Below the pieces are notes generated by a model. That model was not told the DNA's origin and did not search any database. It was given only the letters and a program-made list of their open reading frames with translations. From JBBRWO01 sp038249135 (GTDB lineage: Bacteria; Actinomycetota; Coriobacteriia; Anaerosomatales; JAAXUF01), in assembly GCA_038249135.1 (NCBI GenBank), contig JBBRWO010000019.1, positions 1-26,109 of the forward strand: DNA of 26,109 nucleotides. The letters are read 5' to 3'. Within the stretch, counting starts at the first letter, position 1. The number at the start of each line of letters is the position of its first letter. The translations under genes and the position numbers were made by a program. Positions 17,101 to 24,896 of the stretch are shown here, one piece after another.

Positions 17101-18640
17101 GCGGATGAGTGGGGGCGGCGATCGCATATATCTGATCGCCGGCCTTGATCACGACTGTTTCCAGCAGCAGTAGTAGGCCAATGACCTGGTTAACATCTGC
17201 GCCAAACCGATTAAAGAGCTCGTCATAGTGATCGCACGCGGTGCGGTTCAAATGTTCGTAGGAATGTATAAAGACCAACAACTTTTCACGTGTCGGCCGG
17301 TTGGCAGCCACAGCGAGGGGCTCCGCGGTCAGGCTCTGTACCAGAGGTAAAACTTCATGGCGTGCGGCGTCATACGCTTCGAATGCTGTGGCCAATTTCT
17401 CGCCGACAGGATCGTCGCGGATCGCGCTCATCAGCTCGACAATGTCGTTACGTGCCCATCTGGTAACGATGTGGCGCTCTGGTTCCAGGCGACGAAGCAG
17501 ATCCTCTAGCGCGATCGGCTCGGTCGTCAACAGCGCGCCATAGATGCCATCATCGAGCACCTTGTTGACAAGGTTCAGGACGTCCAGCCGGACTGTCGAC
17601 TCTGCGTCGGTTGGCGCATCAGGCATTGAAAGTTTCAACTTCTCCGGACGCAGGCGGTCAGTATCTATCTCTCCTAATTGTTGACGAAGGGAATCAACTA
17701 CCGCAGCGACGTCGGGTTCACGACTGGGTTCGATGAGGCTCGCCGCTGCGACATCGCTGGCGTTCTCGTCGTGCGGACGTGGTGGCGCCGGAGGCGCACT
17801 CTTCTTCGTCCGAGCACGCACTAGACTCTCGGCATGTTGAAACGAGATGGCACTCATCCCTGCACCCTGCCACCTCGACCGATACAGTTGGTCAAGCGCT
17901 TCGCGCAGGCGTTGTTTCTCATCTGGATCGTCCACAGATGCGATGACCCGCGTAATTGTTCGCCGATCCTTTGCAGTGAGTGTTTGAAGGCGTGTGACCA
18001 GATCGCGATTAGCCGCGACTCGCGTTTGAATCGCCCGCACTGACCCGTCATCAAGTAGTTGCGGATCGGGAAGCATGCCCAGGCGATAGATCTGCCGACT
18101 CGACGCGTGCACCAGATCCGTTCCGGATTTTGTTGCTATAGAGAGGTAGTAATCGAGTAACTGCGCCAGGCCAATGGCGGCGTCCTCGCCGAGCAACTTC
18201 CACCAACGAACTTGGACGTCATTGACACCCGCGGCGCTTCCCAACGCACGATCGACGAGAGCTGTCTTCAAATCCCTCGCCGTTATCGATTCAAACTCCT
18301 CAAGTGATGACAACTTAGCTTCATTACCTTCGGCGACAACAACAATCATCCCCGCGAGTTCGCGCGTGTTTCGCCAGGTCTCCGCCTGCTCGATATCAGT
18401 TGTCCAGAGCTCGCCGCCGATGCCGAGAACTTGGGCGGCCTCGTTCCCACCCGGCTGCAGATACGCAATGCGGAGCGGATTCCCAGATTCGGTTCGCAAC
18501 TTGAGCAGCATCTCGACGAGTCGCTGCGGACTCGGTGCTGGAATATCGCGAACAAGAACTCCTACGGAGCCGAGCCGACGTCGAACGGCTTCCGTAACAA
18601 GTTCGGCAAGCAGGTTCGCCTGCTCGGAAGAACCAGCCAT
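14117..18640 (-). CDS. DptH-like HerA/FtsK-type ATPase
   Basis: A 1507-aa protein and last gene of the operon. The C-terminal third is a HerA/VirB4-type translocase ATPase: Walker A GETGSGKT at 1181-1188, followed by TLVLDFKDDYAD, and Walker B LLVLDEAW with DE at 1397-1398, followed by GLGVVIATQFPRDLPEA as the sensor strand. The N-terminal about 1150 residues are mixed alpha/beta and helical, including a segment FRLALVDPP typical of the large N-terminal part of DptH. Size, single C-terminal motor and third position after DptF- and DptG-like genes match DptH (DndH) of the phosphorothioation-dependent restriction complex. The ATG at 18640 overlaps the upstream stop by one base (TGATG), with GGAGTGG about 10 nt before it. 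An upstream in-frame start at 18709 would run 70 nt into the previous gene and is less likely. The ATPase call is firm; the DptH call is moderate. Confidence 0.78.
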   Translation of the reverse strand: MAGSSEQANLLAELVTEAVRRRLGSVGVLVRDIPAPSPQRLVEMLLKLRTESGNPLRIAYLQPGGNEAAQVLGIGGELWTTDIEQAETWRNTRELAGMIVVVAEGNEAKLSSLEEFESITARDLKTALVDRALGSAAGVNDVQVRWWKLLGEDAAIGLAQLLDYYLSIATKSGTDLVHASSRQIYRLGMLPDPQLLDDGSVRAIQTRVAANRDLVTRLQTLTAKDRRTITRVIASVDDPDEKQRLREALDQLYRSRWQGAGMSAISFQHAESLVRARTKKSAPPAPPRPHDENASDVAAASLIEPSREPDVAAVVDSLRQQLGEIDTDRLRPEKLKLSMPDAPTDAESTVRLDVLNLVNKVLDDGIYGALLTTEPIALEDLLRRLEPERHIVTRWARNDIVELMSAIRDDPVGEKLATAFEAYDAARHEVLPLVQSLTAEPLAVAANRPTREKLLVFIHSYEHLNRTACDHYDELFNRFGADVNQVIGLLLLLETVVIKAGDQIYAIAAPTHPLHLWHYATYCEIVIQQRERLDDKDRGLVVDSAKRLPNFFTSLFVPSVAIGTGDALPYLGRIGHLPYFGKTLEPNAAPDGVATVRTLIESYVAFEPHAMAGFRLALVDPPASGAFLAMVEQLAEERVIEGAHVVIYRHSAHRLSLELGLDESDEDRVAQLFGSLTKERLYSFEVRELNDREVGAPEGEVAHLEVIFDRSTGQSSRARPAAHPIQPLAVPRRIHYSQVHRTVELEPAPGGPFDAYDKVVSRVAQGGGANYLSVHQDAELRRALNAVADRVASIALVDRQVDRDLELGAIRVYTNREGERDVAAFARSAATFRRPLREVVRNYNAFVSDAELDDLLTQLSALLDSGVMNVRPDRNGKTNHNRVKGLLGTLIAARWFRQAPNRLLVSLDGEDARRWLHLSPDPHRADLLGFEWTGATCTVSVIEVKAVQSPTTEYQIDGNGVATGPAIQQILATRELLNAVFVAQDQRADELITTPARREIVREHLYRELTKSIYPAEHRKSWAERLQRLLDGNVTASIRCQLVDVRLGVDSSTLAERAVAATVGADSVAVQITQLNEQGIPALTSRLSIPGESDRSDSSARTGADEGAASGETVGTVEGSHPEQPPSPLPPSNLSEETEVNERPRALLGTAPGNYGHEHEIWFDPALPGDELPNPHIAITGETGSGKTQATKAIVGDLRDYGLPTLVLDFKDDYADAEYALAEGFSVYDPSFESLPFNPLEPPIDVRTGRANPTHHLYQVAEIIKRIYRLGDQQAYRVREALKQAYQSRGVATTSFQPSPEQTYPSFEEVRPELELEKGNEALLGRMSPIFDLGLFDATASTGAFGGVADRATVVRLGQLPGDETKNSVAEFFLMALYNHLIRQPQRHTLTRLLVLDEAWRLVESPFLEPLMREGRAFGLGVVIATQFPRDLPEAVVGSTATKLFFSQTQLEQIREVQRTVVGKTSGPDADHVAGVMRGLAPLTCVLHSKQHAPFVRVRIKPYFERG

Positions 18641-20145
18641 CAGCCGAGCCACTCCGGGCGACTCGTCACAACCGTGCGTCCGTCCGCGTAGGCCTTCCCG
18701 TAACCACATTCAACGACGAGTCTCCGCATTCGCTCGACATTAGCGCGCAGATCCTCCTCATTAAAGCCGACGCCAGGACCGAACTGGCTGTCGTACAGAT
18801 TGTTGCGTCTGATGACGTCGTCATCACTTGGCGTTCCGATCACGATGCCGAACGTCTCCCGCAGCTGATACAGAAACTCGGGGAATTCCAAGGGTTCGTC
18901 GGGTTCCACGGTCGCACCGATCAAAATCTCTAAGAACTCGGACGTCGCCGTGTACCGCTTTTGTAACTTTCCACCGCGCCCCGCGTTGGACCATGGCGAT
19001 AGAAAGCCAGCTCGGCGTCCAAGCTCTACCAGGGCACCGATGGGGTGCTCTCTCACCTTCTCGAACGCGTCATCGACGAGCGCTTGAGACAAGGCGTTGA
19101 TCGAATCCATGCCTCCCAATGAATAATTGCGAAAGGCTGATTGGACGGATTCAGTCACCGCTGGATCGCCCATAACGGCGTGGTCTATCGCCGTTGAATC
19201 CGCACCGTAGTCGGACAGCACGTGCTCCTGCATGCGGTGCAGAATGATGCCCTCAACGGCGTCTCCGGCCGCACGAAGTGTCGCACGGCTAGCGTCGCGA
19301 ACCGATGGCATTGCCCCGTCGAACAGATCAAGCAAAACGGGCGGACGCGGCGCGCCGCGAACCACCTCGCTCCATCTGGAGATGGCGTGAACATGCAGTA
19401 CAAAGCAGCCAAACAGCACCAGGCGCCTGAGGCCGTTCAATTTCGAACCGCTTGTTGATTCAAAGCGAGCGAGACGATCATAAGAGTCGCGCAGTCTTCG
19501 CAGCCCCGGCGACGAAAGCTGACCACTTCTCGGTATAAGGATGAGATCGAGCGCAGAACTCGCGGGGCTGTCTGCAACAGCTTCCTCTCGGGCCTCTGTC
19601 AGCGAGAGTAGTGGCAGCGCCAACGTAGTCCAGGCGTCGCTCTCTGTAGCGAGAAGATGCCGCAACCGATCGGCAGCGTCCGTCTTATTGCGAGGCTCGC
19701 TCGTGAGGAGCCGACAGAGAAATGCGCCCGTTCGGTTATCCGACGGATCACGTGTTAGGAACCGTTCGTTCGACAGGGTGTAGGAGGACTTATCCGCCTG
19801 GTCGTATACAGCGCCATCCGCCCCCAAAACATCGAGCGCCAGGGAGCGCAATCGATTCAAACGTGTCTCGTCGACTGTCGTCCCTCTCAGCGGCTCAAAG
19901 GCATTCGAATAGGCATCGAGAATCGCGCTATTTGGATTTCGTTCCTGGTCAACCCCAAGGTTCTGCTTCCGGACGTACCGCCGAAGTGTGCGGGCGAGTG
20001 GAACAGTTGAATAGGTTCTGCCTGTGAGCGAGCGGCCGAGACCGTTAGCGACGTGAACCGGCTTGATGGAGAAGTTCAGTAATCTGAAGCCAAAGTCTTC
20101 GTCAAAGATATTCTCGAGCAGCGCTTTTGGATCACGATACGTCAC
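18640..20145 (-). CDS. DptG-like middle subunit of the DptFGH-type operon
   Basis: A 501-aa, mostly helical, soluble protein without recognisable catalytic motifs. It starts with a GTG whose GTGA overlaps the stop of the 1218-aa gene, and its stop overlaps the ATG of the HerA-type ATPase, so the three are translated as a unit. Position between a DptF-like and a DptH-like gene, and the absence of motifs, fit DptG, which is itself poorly conserved. I could not support this from motif evidence, so it rests mainly on gene order. DptG is reported to act with DptF and DptH in restricting DNA that lacks phosphorothioate marks. Confidence 0.6.
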   Translation of the reverse strand: MTYRDPKALLENIFDEDFGFRLLNFSIKPVHVANGLGRSLTGRTYSTVPLARTLRRYVRKQNLGVDQERNPNSAILDAYSNAFEPLRGTTVDETRLNRLRSLALDVLGADGAVYDQADKSSYTLSNERFLTRDPSDNRTGAFLCRLLTSEPRNKTDAADRLRHLLATESDAWTTLALPLLSLTEAREEAVADSPASSALDLILIPRSGQLSSPGLRRLRDSYDRLARFESTSGSKLNGLRRLVLFGCFVLHVHAISRWSEVVRGAPRPPVLLDLFDGAMPSVRDASRATLRAAGDAVEGIILHRMQEHVLSDYGADSTAIDHAVMGDPAVTESVQSAFRNYSLGGMDSINALSQALVDDAFEKVREHPIGALVELGRRAGFLSPWSNAGRGGKLQKRYTATSEFLEILIGATVEPDEPLEFPEFLYQLRETFGIVIGTPSDDDVIRRNNLYDSQFGPGVGFNEEDLRANVERMRRLVVECGYGKAYADGRTVVTSRPEWLG

Positions 20146-23100
20146 AGTTGGTACCTTGCTGGCGTCCGCTGGACAGAGAAACGTTCGTCAAGGTCTGACG
20201 TAACGTTTCGAATCCTGATGTCCTCGACGATGCTCGATTGCTCAGCAGCCCCGTGCAGCCGATCAATGAACCGGGTGATCCTGCGCGTCGCGGTCCTGGA
20301 CCAGCTCGCTCGGCCGAGACCACGCTGGGCTTCATAGAGCGTCAGGTAGAGCTCACGGTCGACTTCGACTAGGGCGGCATCCTTGCCGACGGATGTACTC
20401 GCAACTAGTGCAAAACTGCGCCGTGTGCGAAGTTGCTCTGGGAGCCAGTCCGAAACCCACTCCGCAACCTTCTGTGGTTCGATCCGCAAAGACTGGTGGG
20501 GAAGACTGTGCAGTGTGAGGAAAGCCTGCGGGGCACGAACGTCATAGCGGTGGCTCTGCCACAGTTCTAAGCGATCTCGATGATCTTCGTCGGAATCGGG
20601 CTCGAAAAAGCGGTTAATGTCAAGGATCAACTCCCGGACAAGCCCTGCCGTCGCGTGGTCCTCTCTCGCAAGGATTCCCGCAAATCGCCGTTCGTCTCGT
20701 GGAACCATCTCCAGGAGATCATCGCCGTTCCGATGCTCGAAGAAGAACCGGCGTTTGCCAGCCCTAAAAGCGGCATTCCGCTCGTTGTCGGCAAGCGAGA
20801 GTGGACCTAATGGTGCCGTATGCCTCCAATCGTCGGCCTTCGTGTCACCCATCCACAAGCGCTCATCCCAATCCGGATGAGTGACTCTCGCGGGATCAAA
20901 CACGCTCCGAACCGCCTCAAAAAACGAACCCTCGCCGCCCTCAAACGCAAGCGTTGCGTAGTCCAGGCTCGCCGTATCCTGACCGGCTCTGAGTCGATCC
21001 GCTTCGGACTGCCCTCCCGAAAGTAGAAAGGCAATGAAGCCAATCAACTGCCGCATTGTAACGTGCGCAATACGCGCGGATACCAATTGGAGCAGTTGGA
21101 CGAGGCGGGTCCGCACTCGGGGGTCGAGAAGGGCATCACGATTCGACAGCATCGGATCAGCGGCGTTCAACCCAGAGTAGAAACGGTCATGAGTCAAGCG
21201 GTCGACAACGGCATTCACGACGACTGGTGCAAAAAGGCTTCGAAGATTCAAGTCAATGACCCGAACGTCATCAGCAGCCGCACTTGGCTGTTGATCCTCG
21301 GTGAAGTATCGGGCATTTGTCACCTGCCTTAATGCTTCACCAACGGCGGCGAACGCGATAAGGCGGGCGTCTCTTTGAAGCACAAACAGCGGCCATTCAT
21401 TAATTGCGAGCACAAATGGTCGCCGTTCAGCAGCACACCGCATCCATTGTTCCAAGATTTCCTGGTTAGAGGATGCGTTTGCATCGGTGATGACGACCGC
21501 GCCGCGCTGCTCGAGATGTGGACGCAGCCGCTCGATTAGATGCGTCTTACCATCGCCGGGGTTGCCGGTGACGATTATCTGCCTCGCCTTGTCGACCTGT
21601 TCAAGCAAGTAGCCATCAACGCCGAGATCAACGTGGATCCAATCGAGTTCCTCTGGAATGAGGCGGTCAGCGTAGCTGTTACTGCTGCGATATAGACGCT
21701 CGACGAATGTTCGCCGGCTATCGCGATCCTCGCCATCCGGATCGCCATGGTCCTCAGGCACGTCGGCGTTCTTGCGCGAGCGACTCGGCGCGAGCTCGTC
21801 GAGCTCTCGTCCCAAGCGGATCTTCTCGAACGACAGGCGGGATATCCGCTCGAGGATCTCTGGTCGTCTAAGCCTCGGTTCGAGCCACCGTTGGCGCCAG
21901 TATGTGGTGACAAGCCGGTGCGAATCCGCATTATCTTCGGAGAAGACGTATTCCGGATTCTCAGAAAGACCAAGCATCAATTCTTGGAAATTCGAAGTAA
22001 GGGGCGCGGCGTACAGAAGCCTGGGTGAGTGGTGTCGCAAGAACGTGTTCGGGTCGAGGCCGAGGGCGTCGAGGCCTGCTCGAACCTGCCTCATCTTTGG
22101 GCTCGTACCCTCGCCGAATAGATTGTTCACGGCTCGCCGGCCGTCCGCGAGTCTCGTCAGTGATGTGAGTTCCCGAACAGTGTCGGGGCCAAGGTGAATC
22201 GTGCCAAAGCTGTCTGTTACGCCGATGCGACGGTACGCAGCAACTCCGCGCTCAAAGGGAATCCTGATTCGATTATATTGGCTGCTCGCTATGGCATATA
22301 GACTCGACGTCGTAATTGCCCCGAGGCGTGCACCTCGAACGATCGGGCGACCCGCCAGGCCCGACGCGATGATGCTGGTCCGGCCGTTATATCGCTTGTG
22401 GAACTCAGTCGCGACTTGCGAACTAAGCATCAGCATTGCGACCAGTTTTCCCCCAAGCACGTCACGATAGGGCGGGACCGCGCCGCAGGTAATCAATTCC
22501 ATGACGTGTGACGCCAATACCCGTTGTTTAATTCGCCGCAAGGCTACTTCGATTGCGCGCGAGCCTGCCTCGGACGACAGAGCGAGCTCGATGTTGCCGC
22601 TATCAGGTGTAAAGCCGACTTCCAAAAGAACGCCTCTTGCCGTGAGAAGGTCGGCCAATGTCGCTGCACGCTTGCGAGTGTATAACGGCGTCCGGGCCAA
22701 TTCGTCCCATTCGGCCAAAGATTCGGGACTCGCTCCATGAGATTCAGCATCTCTAATTAGCACATAATCGCCATCGGCTCCATCAGTGGCAGCGGAAAGC
22801 GTTTGAAGCCGTTCATGAGCACTAGCAGCCTCGATGGACTGGAGTCGTGCAACAGCTGAGCGCCAGTCGTCGGGAATCTGGTCGTGCCAGAAATCGTGGT
22901 AGTAGACTTCTTCAATTCCTGCGCTCAGGGTACGGAACAAATGCGTTGCCAGAGCAGCCTTCTCGCGGTCTCCGAGACGGCCGACCATCAGGGTCAGTGA
23001 TTCCAAAGACCATCCAAAGTAGTGATCACGCTGCGCGAGACCAAGAACTGGGTTTCCTAATGCCGAGATACCAATGAGCGGCCACCCATCTGCGGCCCGA

Positions 23101-23798
23101 TCACGAACGAGATAAAACATGTTGCGACCCGGCGTGGTCTGATACGGAATAGACCAATAGAGCCGGGCATACCGCCAAATGTCCTGTAGTGCGATGCCAG
23201 TGCTTTCATCGCGAGCGTTCGGCTCGATGAGTTGTAGCACGGGATCAATCGCCTCGACGCCTCGTATGGCTACACGATCCGCCAAGTCCCTGCCCTCAGC
23301 GAAGAGGCGCGCGATCCCCTGTCGCTCCACTGACGCAACGAACCGGCGCGTAGATAATTGAGACAGTTGAGCGTTGCGCGCGAAGGCAAACGATCGCCGC
23401 ACTTCGATCTTCTGGCTTTCCGGATCACGTGACGCATCATGAAAGCCGGGTGCATCCAAAATGATGCCCTCATCGTCAACTCGAACCGTCCAGCCTTGGG
23501 CGACAAGGTCCCGGAGAACGCGCAGGCTTGCCACAAAACGTGCCGTTGGAAGCAGGTCGGTGGGTGTGAGTCCGAGTCGTTCTAGCTCAGCGTGTCGGCG
23601 GAGGACGACTTCGAGCCCATCGTTTAGAGCAGCAGTTGTGACCTCCTGTGACTCTCCAACGACACTGCGAATGAGCGTCCCGAGTTCCTCGTGAATCCCG
23701 AGCGCAAGAGTCGGACGGAATCTGCGTACCCGAGTCGAGTGAAGAGTCTTCCGCTCGCTAGCTGGCGATTCTACTGATTGGGGCGTGGCAGTTACCAC
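20142..23798 (-). CDS. Fusion of a DUF4338 (Druantia DruA-like) domain to a DptF-like P-loop ATPase
   Basis: A 1218-aa protein with two halves. The N-terminal half (about 30-645) matches DUF4338, the family of Druantia DruA: GRNMFYLVRD with GISALGNPVLGLAQRD, the core GGKLVAMLM at 449-457, ITTSSLYAIASSQYNR at 495-510, VTDSFGTIHL at 527-536, VNNLFGEGTSPKMR at 557-570, GLDALGLD, then HHSPRLLYAAPLT. The C-terminal half (about 720-1218) begins with a Walker A GNPGDGKT at 745-752. After it comes FVLAINEW (795-802), a Walker-B-like strand in which Asn replaces the usual Asp, and a helical region with HVTMRQLIGFIAFLLSGG, resembling DptF. The start is a GTG at 23798 overlapping the stop of the 100-aa gene by 7 nt. 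DUF4338 function is unknown beyond its defence association; the DptF link is by likeness and gene order. Confidence 0.8.
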   Translation of the reverse strand: MVTATPQSVESPASERKTLHSTRVRRFRPTLALGIHEELGTLIRSVVGESQEVTTAALNDGLEVVLRRHAELERLGLTPTDLLPTARFVASLRVLRDLVAQGWTVRVDDEGIILDAPGFHDASRDPESQKIEVRRSFAFARNAQLSQLSTRRFVASVERQGIARLFAEGRDLADRVAIRGVEAIDPVLQLIEPNARDESTGIALQDIWRYARLYWSIPYQTTPGRNMFYLVRDRAADGWPLIGISALGNPVLGLAQRDHYFGWSLESLTLMVGRLGDREKAALATHLFRTLSAGIEEVYYHDFWHDQIPDDWRSAVARLQSIEAASAHERLQTLSAATDGADGDYVLIRDAESHGASPESLAEWDELARTPLYTRKRAATLADLLTARGVLLEVGFTPDSGNIELALSSEAGSRAIEVALRRIKQRVLASHVMELITCGAVPPYRDVLGGKLVAMLMLSSQVATEFHKRYNGRTSIIASGLAGRPIVRGARLGAITTSSLYAIASSQYNRIRIPFERGVAAYRRIGVTDSFGTIHLGPDTVRELTSLTRLADGRRAVNNLFGEGTSPKMRQVRAGLDALGLDPNTFLRHHSPRLLYAAPLTSNFQELMLGLSENPEYVFSEDNADSHRLVTTYWRQRWLEPRLRRPEILERISRLSFEKIRLGRELDELAPSRSRKNADVPEDHGDPDGEDRDSRRTFVERLYRSSNSYADRLIPEELDWIHVDLGVDGYLLEQVDKARQIIVTGNPGDGKTHLIERLRPHLEQRGAVVITDANASSNQEILEQWMRCAAERRPFVLAINEWPLFVLQRDARLIAFAAVGEALRQVTNARYFTEDQQPSAAADDVRVIDLNLRSLFAPVVVNAVVDRLTHDRFYSGLNAADPMLSNRDALLDPRVRTRLVQLLQLVSARIAHVTMRQLIGFIAFLLSGGQSEADRLRAGQDTASLDYATLAFEGGEGSFFEAVRSVFDPARVTHPDWDERLWMGDTKADDWRHTAPLGPLSLADNERNAAFRAGKRRFFFEHRNGDDLLEMVPRDERRFAGILAREDHATAGLVRELILDINRFFEPDSDEDHRDRLELWQSHRYDVRAPQAFLTLHSLPHQSLRIEPQKVAEWVSDWLPEQLRTRRSFALVASTSVGKDAALVEVDRELYLTLYEAQRGLGRASWSRTATRRITRFIDRLHGAAEQSSIVEDIRIRNVTSDLDERFSVQRTPARYQL

Positions 23799-24094
23799 TG
23801 TTCGAATTTGTCCGCGGCGAGTGCACCCGCAACCTCAGGGCCAAGAGTTAGAAGTGCAGTGTGAACAGCTTGACGCCGGGAATAGCCGAGGCCAATCTCC
23901 GGCTCACCTGACAAGAATGCGACAGCAATCCAACGTGCTCTGTACTGGGCAAGATTTAGGTCGACCCAGAAATCGACGCACTGGTGTCCCAGGCGTAGTC
24001 GCTCAATTTGCACGCGCTCGCCCTCCCGGAATTCACGGCCGAAGGCGCCGATGCCAGCATCGACTATTCGTACTGGCCGCGGCGGTGGCTGCAT
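23792..24094 (-). CDS. 100-aa hypothetical protein, first gene of the DruA/DptFGH-like operon
   Basis: A small soluble protein with no recognised family. It has an N-terminal stretch VRIVDAGIGAFGREFREGE and an aromatic strand CVDFWVDLNLAQYRARWIAVAF, suggesting a compact alpha/beta fold. It overlaps the next gene by 7 nt, so the two are coupled. The ATG at 24094 is preceded by a purine-rich GAGAG. Its place at the head of the operon suggests a regulator, DNA-end binding factor or small accessory subunit, but nothing in the sequence decides this. Confidence 0.65.
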   Translation of the reverse strand: MQPPPRPVRIVDAGIGAFGREFREGERVQIERLRLGHQCVDFWVDLNLAQYRARWIAVAFLSGEPEIGLGYSRRQAVHTALLTLGPEVAGALAADKFEQW

Positions 24095-24309
24095 TCTCTC
24101 ACGCTAACACGTCCCAGACGCCGCTTTTCGCCTGACCCTATGGTGCGCGGAATCGGTCGGTGCTACGACCTCACGGCGGACTGACACGCCTTCTCCCGGA
24201 AGATGGCGACACTCCCCTCATCGGCATCAGTTCTTCACCGAACGGATCCATAATCGTGGGCCGGCGTGGCGAGACGTGACTCTTCTGGACCACTGCTCAA
24301 CGGCTAGTC

Positions 24310-24673
24310 TCAGCAGTTGACGTATCGAATCGGGTTCTGATTACCCGGTGCAACGTACTGGCTGACCGACACGCCATCGTAACGTCGTTGAGCCAAGCGC
24401 CTGATGACCTACGAACTCCCGTCGGCCTGGACGATTCACCTCTTCGCGCGTCTGGTATCGATACGAAGCAGTTCCGGCGGGATCCCATCGGTCGACCTCA
24501 TACACCTCCTTGAGTTCGCCGTTAGCGACGGCGAGGACGTACGCGGCCTCTTCGCACCGGTGCCGACTAACCCTCCACACGCCGCGCGTCGCCTCCTAGA
24601 GCTCTTCCGCAGGCATCCCGTCGCGGTACAGGCATGCCGGAGGGATGAGGATCACCGTGTCCGTGATGTCCAT
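24310..24673 (-). pseudogene. Broken small conserved gene (amber stop plus frameshift)
   Basis: Read from the ATG at 24673, which has a strong GGGAGGT ribosome-binding site, the frame gives MDITDTVILIPPACLYRDG and stops at TAG (24596-24598) after PAEEL. The same frame continues with EATRGVWRVS, then ANGELKEVYEVDRWDPAG and REFVGHQA. In my memory of this small family the interrupted residue is a Tyr (ELYEATRGVW), so TAC to TAG would explain it. A second frame then supplies IRRLAQRRYDGVSVSQY and the characteristic C-terminus NPIRYVNC, ending at 24310. The total of 364 nt is not a multiple of three, as expected for a frameshift. The family's function is unknown to me. It follows the zinc-ribbon gene by 22 nt, in the same direction. 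Confidence 0.75.
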
Positions 24674-24695
24674 TGGACCTCCCTTGTGCATCGAC

Positions 24696-24875
24696 TCAGT
24701 CGTCGTCAAAGGCGCCTTCTTCGACCTCGGCTCGGAAGTTGCGCGCCTGATCGCAATCGCCGCAGATCCAGGCGTTGCCGTCGATCGCGGGTGCCAGGCC
24801 ATCGGACCAGAGCACGCGACCGCAGATCGCACACGTGCCGACAGCAGCGTCCGGGGATGGATCGTCAGGCATCAT
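24696..24875 (-). CDS. 59-aa zinc-ribbon protein
   Basis: A short protein starting MMPDDPSPDA with two CxxC pairs, CAIC and CGDC, about 20 residues apart, and an acidic C-terminus (FDDD). This is a typical small zinc ribbon; the first pair resembles the start of many such ribbons (C-x2-C-G-R). The start is the ATG at 24875 or the next one at 24872. It begins 21 nt after the stop of the glycosyltransferase gene and is followed by the broken small gene, so the three were probably one transcript. Function unknown. Confidence 0.6.
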   Translation of the reverse strand: MMPDDPSPDAAVGTCAICGRVLWSDGLAPAIDGNAWICGDCDQARNFRAEVEEGAFDDD

Positions 24876-24896
24876 CGAGATCAGTATTGCTCGATC

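Noticed and set aside
18640..18709. Longer start of the HerA-type ATPase at 18709
   Set aside because: It would overlap the upstream gene by 70 nt, whereas the ATG at 18640 gives a one-base TGATG overlap like its neighbours.
20142..23798. A complete Druantia system
   Set aside because: Only the DruA-type domain is present; no large DruE (DUF1998) helicase or other druantia genes were seen in the window.
14117..24094. BREX, DISARM or Zorya
   Set aside because: No PglZ, BrxC/PglY, DrmA/B, methyltransferase or MotAB-like genes were seen; the HerA-type ATPase with DptF-like order fits DptFGH better.
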